Assembly: GCA_907163345.1 (NCBI GenBank)
Contig: CAJQUN010000021.1
Coordinates: 3,720,001 to 3,784,000 of the forward strand
Origin: Haberlea rhodopensis
Taxonomy: Eukaryota; Streptophyta; Magnoliopsida; Lamiales; Gesneriaceae
DNA: 64,000 nucleotides
Reading direction: 5' to 3'
Below the pieces are notes generated by a model. That model was not told the origin of the DNA, made no database searches, and was given only the letters and a program-made list of their open reading frames with translations. The position numbers were made by a program, and so were the translations under genes. Below are positions 33,201 to 45,035 of the stretch, piece after piece (position 1 is the stretch's first letter; every line of letters starts with the position of its first letter).

Positions 33201-36200
33201 CTGGGAGTGGAGCCTCGAAGATAATAATTGCTACTCTGCTAGATCGGCATACGGAATCTTAGTAGATGATGATGTTCTTGATGACGACTCTTTGATGGTT
33301 TATCACGACATTTGGCACACTTTGGCTCCGAAAAAGGTTGGAGCTTTCGCATGGCGGGTGCTTAAAGACAGAATTCCGACCAAGGATAACCTCCGGAAGC
33401 GTAATGTTATCTTAGGAGCGTTCCAAGATCTTTGCGGTCTTTGTCAACAGGTGGAGGAGACTACATTACATCTTTTGTTCAGCTGCTTGGAATCATACAA
33501 GTTATGGATGGAATACTACAAGTGGTTGGGAATCACTATTGTACTTCCTGGTAATCCGGGGATTCACTTACTGCAGCACAAAGGACTTTGGGAGCAAAAA
33601 AGAGGAAGAAAGGGCTGGTTAACTATATGGTTCGCGATAATATGGACCATATGGTTAGGCAGAAATAAAAGAATTTTCAGGGGGAGCGACGACCCAGTTG
33701 ATGACCTTTTGAACCTAGTTCAATATAGATCTTGGTTTTGGATTCGGCATAGAAGTAGTTCTAGATTCTCTTATGTACTTTCTGATTGGGTGAATGAACC
33801 TAGAGTTTGTTTATTAGCATCTTGATTTTGATTTTGATTTTCCGGTGCAAGGAGTATTTGTAACTTTTGTAGTACCTCTAGTACTCTTATATATATTATG
33901 TCTATTTTTCCGACAAAAAAAAAACAATTTAAGATAGGTTCTGGAATGTATACATTTGGTTAAGTAATGGTCAACTCAATAAATTTACATGGTAAGTATA
34001 TTATGATAAAGCCACTTGTTTTTTTTGTTTGAAAGATGAAATCCACCCACAATTTTGTCAGTTCTTTGGACGATTTTAAATGATGATTGATGCTCAGAGA
34101 TGGTATTATTTTCCTTAAGCAGTGATGGTGCCAAAGCGTTTGATGAAACTGTACATAGACTGTTGTGATGAACTATCTGTGCGACCAAATTTACAAGTCG
34201 TCAAGAAACTGTATAGCTTACAGGCAAGTTTTAAAATTCGACGTTGGTTGCAGACTGCTGGTTGAAATGATTTCTTCAGATTTTGTGATCTTAAAAGCTA
34301 AAAAGTCGAGAAATAGCCGTTTATTTTCTTGATGAACTTTTGCAGGCGTCAGACGACGTGATTGTTGTGTCTGATTGTGAATTGCAAGATGTATCAGTAG
34401 CACCATTACTAAATGCCCTGCAACTACACAAAACCTTTGCTGTCTTGGATCTTTCTCACAATCTATTAGGTAATTTTTGCACACTGTAGCTTGTTCCATC
34501 ATTTTTCTGTAGTTACACAAACTTTCTCAGGTGTATTTTTGCAGCAGTTTCATACTTGTCGACCAAGTCATTTCTCACAAAAAAATTTCTTTTCATTTTT
34601 TAAATGCTCAGGAAATGGAACAGCTGAAAAACTTAAACAAGTATTTATATCATCGGGGCAAAGTTATGGTGGTCTGGTTCTAAATTTACACCATAATCAG
34701 CTTGGGCCAACAGCTTTATTCCAGGTCTAGTTATTGTTGGTTTTCAGTTTCATTTTGTTATAATGATATGAATGTAATTAGTTTGAATATCCTTCCATTA
34801 TTGATTATTTCATATTCTGAAACATAAAATATGTTATTTGTAATTCACATTTAGGCAAAGCCAAAATTAAAACTAATGAGACGTAAATTTGTTCAATCTG
34901 TATTGTGATTGAAGCCTGTCACAAGGCGGTGAACATTTATAAGTAGGTGTTGATTTCTACTTTCAGATTTTCTTGTAGACCTAAAAGTATCTTAACAAAA
35001 TGAAATAAGAACAAAAAAAAAAGAAGAAAAAAGAACAAACACGTGATAACTGTTTCCTTGTTTTTAAAGTTCTCAGAATCTGAACTCTTCAACAGCTATT
35101 TACTGTTTAAAAGGAAAGAAGTGTCAAATGAGGGACATATAGTTTTAGCTTGCACTAACCACGGCTCAGGAACTGATAGGTCCAGTCCAAAAAAAGGCGG
35201 AACCATAATCGAATCCTTAATAGATGGCTCAGTTTCGGTTTCAGTTTGGTTTCCTAATGGTTCGTTTTGGTTCTGATTCGAACCAATTCTGATTCGAACC
35301 AATAACATAATATTCATTAATAGATGTTGGGCTTTACGACATTATGATTTTTCTGTCACAACTTTGCAACTGTGCATATGGGCATGATATATGTGGATGT
35401 TACCTAACATTTTCTGCTCCTCCCCTCACAGATTTGTGAATGCCCTGTTCTATTCACTCGATTGGAAGTCCTCAATCTCTCTGGAAACTGTTTGACTGAT
35501 TCATGCGCCTCTTACCTTTCAACTATCCTTCAAAACTGCAAAGGTAAAACATTTTAAGAAGTTGACTTCCTTCAGTCACTTGTAGACCTCATACAGAGTT
35601 TGAATGGGGTGTCCGCTGAACTGGGCATCATCATCAAAAGGAAGATCGCACAAGTTTGTATTGTAAGATTCTTGACTAGCTCTTCGTTTCGCAGCTCTGT
35701 ATAGTCTGTACATAGAGAACTGTTCTATCACGTCGCTAACCATTCAAAGGCTTGCTGATTCATTGGATACTGGATCGATACTTGCGCAACTTTCTTTAGG
35801 TATATCTGACTTGGAAAGTAAAAATTTTCATCTTTACGATCTTTTTGTCTGGGTAACAAATCTACTTTCCCTTTTTGTCTAACAGGATACAATCGCCCTG
35901 TTTCTAGAAACGCAATAAGTTGTCTTTTGCTCAAGCTTGCCACTTTAGACAGGTCTATTAGTGATTAGTTTTGTTCCGACTTCCCATTACTTATAAATTT
36001 TTTGATATAAAATCTATTGTGGGAGTAAAAGAGTGTTGTATTATTTGTAATAGATTTCAAGAGCTCAATCTAAATGGTATAAAGCTAAACAAGCCTATGG
36101 TAGACAGCCTCTGTGAACTTGCCAAGGAATGTTGTTTGTCAGAATTGATGCTGGGACATACTAATATTGGAACCGTAAGTTATCTATTTGCTCATAATGG

Positions 36201-37670
36201 CTATCAATGGATTCGATATGGATTTTCCTTTATGCATTGCTAGCCAAACTTGGAATTTGTTAAAATATCTATTAATGGTGTTTTTATTGTGCTAATTCAA
36301 CCCAAACTTGGTCTCTTAGGATGTCTATTGGGCCTTCATCAACCTCACGTATTTCCAATTATAATGTTTGAAGCTTTTTTTTACATGTGACCCTTTTGCT
36401 TAATCTCACCATATGCAAGGATACTTTTTCAGGATGGCACAATGAAGTTGATTAAGTCATTACCTAAAGACTCTCAGGAATTGGTCAGGCTCAACCTTTC
36501 ATTTTGTGAACTTACATGCGAATGTATCATTGGTCTCTGCAATGAAGTATCTTTGATTGGTAGTATCCTGGAGCTGAATATCAGTGGAAATCCAATCAAG
36601 AAAGAGGTTTGTTTTTCTTTTAAGTAGTTCACTTGGTAGAGCATTTTCTTCAAAATTTATGCTCTCGGATTATTTCTCCGTAACTACTCTATTGGAATAG
36701 CTTAAAAATTTAAGAATTGTGATCTGAATAGTGAAGCTTGAGGTTAGACTTGTGCAGTTCTTGAAATTCAAAGCTAAAAGTTATTTCCTAGATATTTAAG
36801 GTGCAATAGGACCCTTTTGATAACGTAATGTAGTGACTTTGATGGCATTATCTGGATTTGTATTTCAGTTATATATTTTTGTAGCACTTATGTAACGAGG
36901 CAAATCCAGGAAAGTTCTGTATCGTTAGGTTAGATTTTAGTTTTTATTAAAATTGTAATGCCGTTTCTGTAAATCGTACGGTTTATATCACACTTTTACA
37001 ATATTCATTTTCATGAAGCTAAATCAAAGAATAAATGCAGGGTGGTGATGCATTGGCTTCTTTCCTTAGCAACCCGCAATGTTGTTTAAGAGTTTTGGCA
37101 ATCAGCAACTGTCAACTCAGCCTATTCGGCCTCCTTCACATACTTCGAGCTCTATCAGAGAATTTTTCCCTTGAAGAGCTCAACCTGACTGAAAATGTCA
37201 GCACACAGGAAATCCATGCTCTAACAGAGTTCTTTGAACCAACAGAAGTTTCATCAAACCCTCCCGCACCCGAAGAATTCGAGGTCTTACTCCAAGAAAC
37301 ATGTGTCCTAAATACACAATATAACCAGCTTGAAGTTGCTGACAGTGAAGATGATGATCAAGCAGGGATAGAAACTACATTACCTGGTATGGATGATAGT
37401 CATGCATGCTCGTCCCAAGATAGAACTCGTCTTTCGGAAAACCAGTTCTTTCAAAAACTCGGGGCTTCTATTAAGATGGCTTCTAAATTGCAACTATTAG
37501 ATCTTAGTCGCAATGGGTTCTCTCAAGAAGTCACAGATATGTTGTTTTTGGCATGGGCATCAGGTGCTAGAGCCAGTGTGGCTAAAAGACATATCGAGGA
37601 GGATATCGTTCATTTCTCAGTGCAGGGAATTAGCTGCTGCGGCATTAAGTCGTGCTGCAGAAGAAACTGA
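24551..37670 (+). CDS. TSK: TONSOKU (TSK/MGOUN3/BRUSHY1) chromatin-replication and repair protein
   Basis: Nineteen exons give 1332 codons plus stop: 24551-24841, 25420-26217, 26529-26705, 26939-27030, 27575-27673, 28506-28975, 29057-29097, 29172-29387, 29619-29766, 30811-30930, 34123-34223, 34346-34469, 34612-34724, 35432-35543, 35695-35799, 35886-35952, 36054-36174, 36433-36606, 37041-37670. All phases agree. Residues 1-485 are TPR repeats (MGRKEAVSSHQQQLQEAKSA; RSRLHHNLGNVYLELRRWEK). About 486-780 is acidic and disordered. About 850-1330 is leucine-rich repeats, ending CCGIKSCCRRN. In Arabidopsis, TSK keeps replication forks and chromatin states intact, and its TPR domain binds newly deposited histone H3.1. 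Introns 4 and 11 have GC donors. Intron 10 holds a LINE. The length is close to the Arabidopsis protein and the gene looks intact. Confidence 0.95.
27214..27279 (+). repeat. (CT)n microsatellite in TSK intron 4
   Basis: CT dinucleotide run, interrupted by CCCT units, inside the 544-bp fourth intron. No coding role. Confidence 0.9.
27898..28099. repeat. Three-copy 68-bp tandem repeat in TSK intron 5
   Basis: Units start at 27898, 27966 and 28034, each beginning GCTTGA(T/G)G and containing CTTGGGGCATCATTCTTGGG. They are near identical. On the minus strand they lie in a 111-codon frame (27962-28297) that encodes repeated PAPKND/NPRMMPQDQ-like peptides. That frame has no recognised domain and may be a captured fragment of another gene. 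Confidence 0.9.
31345..33924 (+). mobile_element. 5'-truncated LINE in TSK intron 10
   Basis: Plus-strand frames give a plant L1-type reverse transcriptase: SLGPDGFNFRFIKEFW, VGEYRPIS-like IGEYRPISMVGCVYKVLAK, FKMDFEKAYDSVRWAFL. A zinc-finger zf-RVT domain follows at about 33290-33650 (FAWRVLKDRIPTKDNLRKR, CGLCQQVEETTLHLLFSC). The catalytic motif, usually YADD, reads YTDG, and QGDPLSP reads QWDPLSP, so the enzyme is dead. Stops and shifts lie at 32250 and 32718. A short poly(A) ends it at about 33924. The endonuclease is missing. The orientation is the same as TSK. The exact left end and target duplication were not found. Confidence 0.9.
32609..32630 (+). repeat. Homopolymeric G run inside the LINE
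   Basis: About 17 consecutive G, then T, then four G, within the broken LINE frame, with a second G-rich patch at about 32690-32712. The length may be unreliable in assembly. Confidence 0.85.
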
Positions 37671-37937
37671 GCCCTTTGATTTTTCTGGTTATATTTCGGC
37701 ACATCTAAAATTTTATCTAGTAATAATAATCAGCTAGTTGCATTAATCTGTATATGTAAAGTGTCCAGCTTTGGTGCCCAAATACAGGGAACTCCCCTCC
37801 CCATCTGTTGTTATATCTGTAAATGAGAACAGCCACATTTTCAAACAATATTTAAGCAAAAATCTAACACCAAATAATACAACAGCTAGTGACAACTGGA
37901 TAACGAATGCTGAGTATTCTACCCGAGAGAGGCAGAT

Positions 37938-40421
37938 TTAATGCCGGAAGTGTACTTTCTTCACTTTTACAATACCGTTATACAATGTTGACATGGTACG
38001 ACTATCTGGCTCTATTCCCTTGGATGACATGTCATTTAGAAGGGTTAAAGCCTTGTCCACATGCCCCCGCTTACAATACCCAGATAAGAGGGCCGTGTAT
38101 GTGACGGTATCAGGTTGTAAACCATGTTGCATCATCTCATCGAACAGGGAAATGGCACCCTGAAGATTGTCAGACTTGCATTGACTGTCGATTAAAGCTG
38201 TGTAGCAAATGACATCAGGCATTAATACCATGTCCTTCATTTCAGACCAGTAGGTTGAAGCTGCCAGTTTCTTGTTATTGATTCCTTCAATATCTGCTTG
38301 AGATTGAGCCCTTTTCAAATTTATTTTCGAATGTCCATCAAGCATGACAGTATAAGTGATTATGTCAGGGCTAACACCCCTTCGCTTCATATCATTGAAG
38401 AGATCAAGGGCTTCTCGAAGGCAATTCACCTGACAATAACCATTCAACATTATGGTGAATGTTATCACATCGGGATATAATCCTTTTCTTGCCATAATGT
38501 CAAATGCCCATCGAGCCATTTTCATATTTCCGGCACAACATAGAGAAGATATGAGAGTTCTGTACATTTTCTTGGTAGGACCATCGACAGAAGAAAGCAA
38601 GATCTCAAACAGTTTAATAGCTCGGTCATATTCTCCTTGCAAACAGAGGCTGCTAAGAAGTTTTAAACAAGAACTCTTTTTTATTAGAAGTCCTCGCATG
38701 ACCAATCTGATAAAAAGTTCGTAAGCTGTAGTTATCATGCCCGATTCACAGTACCCATTGACCATGGAAGCATAACTTTCGAGACTCTTGTCTTCTAAAT
38801 TACTGAAATACTTTTCAGCTTCCTTAACTTTTCCTCCGGAGCACAGACCTTCAATTATCATGTTATGTGTCACAGTGCTTGGAGCCAAACCTTGTCCTTT
38901 CATGTTATCTAAAAGGAAATGCACCTCTTTCAAAAGACCCTTCCTAGACAATCCACCAGCAAGAACGTTATAAGTTATAAAATCGGGTTTCAATCCCATT
39001 TTGTTCATTTCCTCTAATAAGCTTACAGCTTCAAAAATCTTTCCATAGAGACAATAGCCATTTATCAAAGTGGTGTAATGCACTAGATCTGGAATCAACT
39101 TCTTTCTCTTCATCTCATCAAACAATTCGATCGCCTCCTCTAATTTACCCATTTTGCACAGTGCGTCAATAACAACATTATATGCGACCTCATCTAGAAA
39201 AATACCCGATTTCATAAAGTCAAAGAACTTGTCTACCGCTTCATGTGGCATACCCTTTAGGCACAAACACTGAAGAGTCGAAGCGACTATGGAACAATTA
39301 ATTTTTATACCCTTGGCCACCATCTCACTTTGTAAAGCTAAAGCTTTAATTATGTTCCCTGAACCACAATACCACTGGATCAAGGGACTATAGCTAAACT
39401 CTTGAGGAACTAACCCTTGTTCTTCCATGTCAAGTAAGACAAACTCTGCCTCTTCCAGCTTCTTTTCTTTAACAAACCCCCGAATCACAGAAATATATGC
39501 GTATTCATCAATTTGAAAATTTTCAGCTCTCCAAGATCGTAAGATAGCATAGCCTAACTCGGACCTCCCATTCATACAAAGCCCTTCAATATAAGTTGAA
39601 TAGATAAAAGCATCAGGTGCCACCCCAGCTTCCTCCATCTCCACAAATATATCAACAGCTTCCTCAAGACTACCCTTTCGACAATATGCCTTGATAACAA
39701 TCCCATAGGTATAAACATTCGGCCTCAGTTCAAGTGTCTTCAACTGCTTATACACAGCAATGGCTATATCCACCTTCCCATGCTTTATCAACCCATTCAA
39801 CAAAAAATTACACAAATACAAACGAGGCCCGACACCATTTCTTTTCATTTCAAAAATAGTATCAATGGCCTCATCAAACATGCCTAAACTAACATAACTC
39901 TTAACTAAAGCATCAAAAGCTCGAACCAGTGAACATGGACCCTCAGCCTGAATCACCCCCACCATTGCCTCCATCAACTCCGACACCTTGAAATCACCAT
40001 GCTCCTCCTCCAATTTTATTACTTCTAACATCAAAGAATACAACTTCCTATCCAAGCCCCAAAAACATAGTATATCAATAACTGCCAGATAAGTTTCAAC
40101 ACCGTGTTGAAACCCCTGTTCCTTGAGTTGCTTAAAAAAAGATAACGCATAAATGGGTTCCCTTCGCATACCTTTAAGAATACCAACGACCCGAAACAAA
40201 TTCAATTTCACGGAGTGGTTATCACTAACGATGCTATAATTGACAACATCAGCGCTGTTTCTTAAGCTGGAATTCAGGTCCTCTGAACCCGAGTCTGAAA
40301 CATATGGAGTGAAATGTGCAAGCGATGGAACAGATTGGAATCGCATAAATTTGAGGTTTCTGAAGATTTTTTTGGGAATACGAACAGACCTGATTGTAGA
40401 AACAAACATAGAAAAAATCAC
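37938..40421 (-). CDS. P-class pentatricopeptide repeat protein (At2g26790-like)
   Basis: An intronless 827-codon frame. The first about 40 residues are basic and serine-rich, with few acidic residues (MIFSMFVSTIRSVRIPKKIF), fitting a mitochondrial presequence; the second Met at residue 5 could also start it. From about residue 160 to the end there are about 18 PPR motifs of near 35 residues, mostly starting D-x-x-x-Y/F and ending G-x-x-P, for example DEVAYNVVIDALCKMGKLEE and DTVTYTALLSGYCKRGHVDK. No E, DYW or SMR domain is visible. P-class PPR proteins bind organellar RNA and affect its splicing, stability or translation. The repeat with an inserted stretch (LKRAQSQADIEGINNKK) near residue 705 is longer than usual. 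The gene is convergent with TSK. The resemblance to Arabidopsis At2g26790 is from memory. Confidence 0.9.
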   Translation of the reverse strand: MIFSMFVSTIRSVRIPKKIFRNLKFMRFQSVPSLAHFTPYVSDSGSEDLNSSLRNSADVVNYSIVSDNHSVKLNLFRVVGILKGMRREPIYALSFFKQLKEQGFQHGVETYLAVIDILCFWGLDRKLYSLMLEVIKLEEEHGDFKVSELMEAMVGVIQAEGPCSLVRAFDALVKSYVSLGMFDEAIDTIFEMKRNGVGPRLYLCNFLLNGLIKHGKVDIAIAVYKQLKTLELRPNVYTYGIVIKAYCRKGSLEEAVDIFVEMEEAGVAPDAFIYSTYIEGLCMNGRSELGYAILRSWRAENFQIDEYAYISVIRGFVKEKKLEEAEFVLLDMEEQGLVPQEFSYSPLIQWYCGSGNIIKALALQSEMVAKGIKINCSIVASTLQCLCLKGMPHEAVDKFFDFMKSGIFLDEVAYNVVIDALCKMGKLEEAIELFDEMKRKKLIPDLVHYTTLINGYCLYGKIFEAVSLLEEMNKMGLKPDFITYNVLAGGLSRKGLLKEVHFLLDNMKGQGLAPSTVTHNMIIEGLCSGGKVKEAEKYFSNLEDKSLESYASMVNGYCESGMITTAYELFIRLVMRGLLIKKSSCLKLLSSLCLQGEYDRAIKLFEILLSSVDGPTKKMYRTLISSLCCAGNMKMARWAFDIMARKGLYPDVITFTIMLNGYCQVNCLREALDLFNDMKRRGVSPDIITYTVMLDGHSKINLKRAQSQADIEGINNKKLAASTYWSEMKDMVLMPDVICYTALIDSQCKSDNLQGAISLFDEMMQHGLQPDTVTYTALLSGYCKRGHVDKALTLLNDMSSKGIEPDSRTMSTLYNGIVKVKKVHFRH

Positions 40422-42066
40422 TCAAACACCTACGAATTTCTTGAAATTTACATCTACGAATTTCTTGAAATTTTTTTAGCATCGCTGCTGCCTTCTTCTC
40501 TTCCCGCCACTCAGCTCCGACTGAGAGTAAACTTGGGTGGTTTGAAGGGGTGAGGCGGCGCGGGAATCCAGCTTCAGTAAACTTTACCGAATTTAAGATT
40601 TATGGGTATAAACCCTTGCAGTATCAAAAACACAAGTTCCAGTTACTGCTTGAGTGCTTGAAGCCTCAAAATCAATTTTTACAAAAAAATATTATTAAAA
40701 AATCAATATTGAGTTGGGTAAATTTTTTTTTTAAAGTGATTAGAAACTGGTTTTTGGGTTTTATGTTATAAGTTTTTCAGAAAATAAAAAATAAAAAAAT
40801 TAATTTTGTATTCTATAACGTTTATACCAAATTGAAATACTTATTGGCAATCTCATGAGATGGTGGGATGGATCAACGATTTATCATAGAATTGAGTCCC
40901 ACATAAAAAAAATAAGAAATATGGACCATTGATCCAATGCTGAGTATTACCACGTATAATAGCCAAGAATTATTCATCAAATTGGTCATAAAAGTGAGTA
41001 TAGATAGAAAAGCTCAATTACCAAATTTTTTCATTTAGAAAATTGGAAAGGTAGTCATATTCAGAAAAAAATGCGTTTAAAAGATATTTTATATAAAAAA
41101 AATTTGATAATAAAAAGTATGACTTAAGTTTCTAATTTTGCTTAATAATGTCTTTTTTATAAATCTATTTCATCACTTTAATCAAATATTAAACTTGCAT
41201 CATTTTATTTTTTATTTTTGAAAAACACATTAAAGCATCTACCCAATTTAATATATATTCTTTTAAAATTGAAACTTATATACAAAGAGTCTTTATAATA
41301 TTAATTCAAATGAATATTTGAATATACTTAATTCTATTTAGTTAGTTTTAAAAACATTGGAATAGTATTTTCCTAATAATATTAATTGGATTAAATTGAT
41401 AAAAATGAGATCACTACTAATATAGAGGTGGAGTATAAATTTGGTGGTACGAAAAGGGTATAGCGAATAAAATAAGAGGCTAGAAGCAAATCTCTATAGT
41501 TCAAGGGGCACAAATGTAATTAACTCCGAAAGTAGGCTAATTGCCGGATTTCACGTAATGCTCTGCAGACATTGTTCTGTTTTCGAACATCGCTTCCAAC
41601 TCGCTCGATCTCAACTCTCCCATATCGCCTTCCATCTACTATTCTCAATAACATTTCTTATTATACATTTTTTGGCATAAGATTCGATCCTGGCTTTTCT
41701 TTCCCGCATTGAGTCGAGATTTGTGGAAAAAGCTTATTAGTTTTTTACAATATTGGATGCTCATTTGATTTTGTACGTGTTTCTGTCTGGGGGTGTCATC
41801 CAATGAGGTTCTGGGTTTAATTCACAGGGAATTTTAATGATTTTTGTTCATTTTAGTTTGGTGACATTGTAGTACAGCTAAATTAGGTATGATTGTGACT
41901 GGATGGTAGGTGTATTGGCTGGTTGTCTGGTTTTTTTTCTGGATTGGGTGCTTTATGATGAACCTTTAATGGTACTTTTTTTTTTGTTTAAAAAAATAGA
42001 TTTTGTTCTTTGGTTTCCTGTTTTGGAAGATCCTGTATTTAAAGTGCGGAGGTGCAGTTGTTATCT
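40422..42066. other. Divergent intergenic region between PPR and TBL genes
   Basis: About 1.6 kb, very AT-rich from 40670 on. Just upstream of the PPR start, at about 40430-40475, a 22-bp stretch around CTACGAATTTCTTGAAATTT occurs twice in tandem. Both genes must have their promoters here. I find no other gene. Confidence 0.7.
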
Positions 42067-43742
42067 ATGGAAAGAATGAGTAGTTTTAATAGAAGTATCT
42101 CCTTTAAACAAAGGGCTGCTAGTATTGGAAGTCCAAGAATTTGTAGAAAGAGTTATCTGTCACCTCTATTTCATGCTCTAATTATAATTGGATGGTTGGT
42201 TTCCTTTTTCTTGGCCGTTGGCTGCGGATACATATATCTTCTGCCAAATCTTACGCATTCGTTTCATGTTCCGGATGATAGATTTTCGAATTTTAGTGTT
42301 TCCAATAATATGTGTGATATATTTGATGGAAATTGGGTTCTGGATCATAGTTACTCTTCATACAATGCTTCAGAATGTCCTTTTGTAGAGCAAGGATTCA
42401 ATTGTTTAGCCAATGGTCGGGTGGATGAAGATTATCTGAAATGGAGGTGGAAGCCAAGAAATTGTGATATTCCAAGAATTAATGTGCGGGTTGTTTTGGA
42501 AAAGTTAAGAAACAAAAGAGTTGTTTTCGTTGGCGATTCAATGAGTAGAACACAGTGGGAATCTTTGATATGTTTTTTAATGACTGGTTTGGATGATAAG
42601 GAGAGTGCTTATGAAGTTAATGGGAGCAAAATAACGAAGCAAACTAGATTCTTGGCTGTAAGATTCAGTTCCTTTAATTTCACTGTTGAGTTTTATAGAT
42701 CGGTTTTTCTTGTACAACATAATTGGGCGCCTAAACATGCACCAAAGAGAGTTAGATCAACCCTTAAGTTGGACAAGTTGGATGATATCAGTAAGGAGTG
42801 GATTGATTCAGATGTCCTGATTTTCAATTCTGGTCAATGGTGGGTTCCGGGAAAGCTATTTGGGACGTAAGTTACCTCCTCTATCAAGAATAAATTATAG
42901 ATTTACTCGTCTATTCATTTAAATATTTCTTTATAAGATATATGTGCTTTGTTGTGATTGAATTAATGTGCACAATCTAAGTGCAAGTAGGCAATCATTT
43001 TCCATCTATTTGATAATTTATATTTATTTATATCTTCAATGTCACGCATATGATTTTTATCAATTAACTAATTATGTAATCAAGAATCACCACTATTGGT
43101 TCCTCCGTTCTCTTGATGTATATGCGTTTGTGATTTCTGTATTTGACAGGGGATGCTATTTCCAGGTTGGTAAGACTTTGAAGCTTGGAATGCCTATTAT
43201 CAGTGCTTATCAAACAGCCTTACAGACTTGGGCATCTTGGGTTGATAAAATGATTAATCCAAAACAAACTCGAGTCTTCTTCCGAACATTTGAGCCATCT
43301 CACTGGAGGTACCTCTTGCTAAACAATTCTCATATTGGTTTCCATGTTGCGCGATTTATCTTATCGAATGGCAGTTTGTTTCTGCTTCAGGAATTTGACA
43401 TTGCGGCAATGCAATGTGACTAAGTTGCCGCTTTTAGAAGTTACGGAAAAGGGTGTGAATCCATTTTCAAACATGGTACTCGAAGTGGTGAAAGATATGG
43501 CTGTTCCTGTTACTGTTATTCACGTAACTCCAATGTCAGCTTTTCGAAGCGATGCACATGTTGGCAATTGGGGTGACATGCCTTCGTTATCTGACTGTAG
43601 CCACTGGTGTCTACCTGGAGTACCTGATATGTGGAACGAGATAGTCCTTTCCTATCTGCTCGGTAGCTTTGAACAAGATTCTGAGTGCAAGAATTCGGTA
43701 AGTTCATTGTCTTCTTGCCACTTTAACAGGCATTTGGAGTAA
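42067..43742 (+). CDS. TRICHOME BIREFRINGENCE-LIKE (TBL) family protein
   Basis: Exons 42067-42866, 43150-43308 and 43391-43742 give 436 codons with consistent phase. A single transmembrane segment (HALIIIGWLVSFFLAVGCGYIYLL, about residues 43-66) follows a short basic N-terminus, as in type II Golgi proteins. The TBL domain starts CDIFDGNWVLD. The GDS motif is VFVGDSMSRTQWESL, and the DxxH motif is DCSHWCLPGVPDMWNE near the C-terminus. Together these supply the Ser and Asp-His of the esterase-like catalytic triad. TBL proteins O-acetylate cell-wall polysaccharides in the Golgi. Which polymer cannot be told from sequence. The start is the ATG at 42067; an in-frame GTG upstream is ignored. The last 25 residues are not part of the conserved domain. 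Confidence 0.92.
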
Positions 43743-43917
43743 TGTCTTTGTATTCTGCTGTTTCATGCTTGACTGCTTAATGACCAAAAAAACTAACCAC
43801 CATAAATAAGAAGTTTAGTAATCAATTTAGACGACTGCCGATCAAAAAGGTGGGGGAGGCGATCACCTTCTGGGGAAACAATTTGAAATTTTATGAGTAA
43901 TTTTTCTAAAACTATAA

Positions 43918-43959
43918 CCCCCCCCCACCCCCACCCCCCCCCCCCCCCCCCCCCCCCCC
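43918..43959 (+). repeat. Poly(C) tract, G-quadruplex-prone on the minus strand
   Basis: Forty-two bases that are all C except two A. It lies about 180 bp after the TBL stop codon, possibly within the 3' untranslated region. The minus strand is G-rich enough for quadruplexes. The exact length may be an assembly estimate. Confidence 0.9.
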
Positions 43960-44929
43960 GGAAATATCCATTTACTTGTCCGTCTTGATTTGCTCTCCCA
44001 TATTTATGGAACTGCCTCTGTGCAGAAAGACCCTTTTTATGCTGCTCGATAACGTTTGATAAGGTAGGTCAGTCGTTGGTGCATCGATTCCTATCGTGTA
44101 GGTCACACAAGTCCCTACATTAGTATATACAGTTTTCGAATATTTTAAAAAGAGACTTGATCCTTAGTGTATATACTGCATCAATTACATTTCAATACCG
44201 TGAGCTACACATGGTCCTGTTACCTGTGTAAGTCAGCAAGTGTCTACTACTTGTTGGAGAATAAGAAAAACAAGAATAACCCTTGATTCTATTCGTGAAA
44301 CAAGTCTTTTTAATAGCTATATATATGAGGTCATGGAAATATTCCTAGTTTCTTTACCGAACTGATGATATCTATAACTGAAGCTTTATCAGCAAGCTTG
44401 TATTCTTTGTTTGCAGCTTCAGGACTGTGGGTAACATATGATTCCTCAGTCATTAATCCCTTGTTAACCATGATCGACGACCACGGACTTTTTAATTCGC
44501 CAAGTTAGTGATGAGAGTTGAGCACATGTATACTAAACACTAGGTATCTTGTCAAGGAAGTAAGTGTAGTTCTTTATTTTTTCATTCTTTCGCACCAGAA
44601 AAAAAGAGGATGATATATAAATTTTTTGTCGCTCCCACATAATTTTTTCATTGCTGTTGTAATATTTGTCTGCAACAGTCGAATATTTTTTTCATTCTCG
44701 AGGCCATGAATTTAAGAATTTCCATTTCTATATTCTTTATAAGGAATTCAGATCACTGTATCCAGCACCAACAAATGAAATATAAGATTTACGCTTCTTA
44801 ACATCTTTTAGTTGTCATTTGTTTGACTAACATAGTGGTGGTCAAGAGTAAACCCAACTGGTTCCAGTTCATGTTGAAGAATATCTCGCAACCATTGGTA
44901 CTATCAGTCCATGTATCAGAAAGTATTTC

Positions 44930-45035
44930 CTTTTTTTTTTTTTTCATGGGGATGTGGGTGTTTACCACAGGTCTCGAACACGAGACAATCCCAATGCATC
45001 TTAAGCATTATGGTGACAAGGAGGTACTAGCTTTA
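44930..45035 (-). mobile_element. SINE-like tRNA-derived insertion
   Basis: Read on the minus strand it has CACCATAATGCTTAAGATGC (A-box-like), GTGTTCGAGACC (B box) and ends in a run of A (T run at about 44932-44944 on plus). This is the layout of plant SINEs. No target duplication was established. Confidence 0.45.

Noticed and set aside
35180..35310. Repeated TTCTGATTCGAACCA in TSK intron 13 as a regulatory array
   Set aside because: Only two or three degenerate copies in an intron, with nothing else in support; probably a small simple repeat.
43516..43707. Minus-strand frame over TBL exon 3
   Set aside because: Shadow of the TBL coding exon.
43699..43729. Possible extra intron at the end of TBL (GTAAGT...AACAG)
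   Set aside because: It would be 31 bp, too short for a plant intron; the frame runs on to a stop without it.
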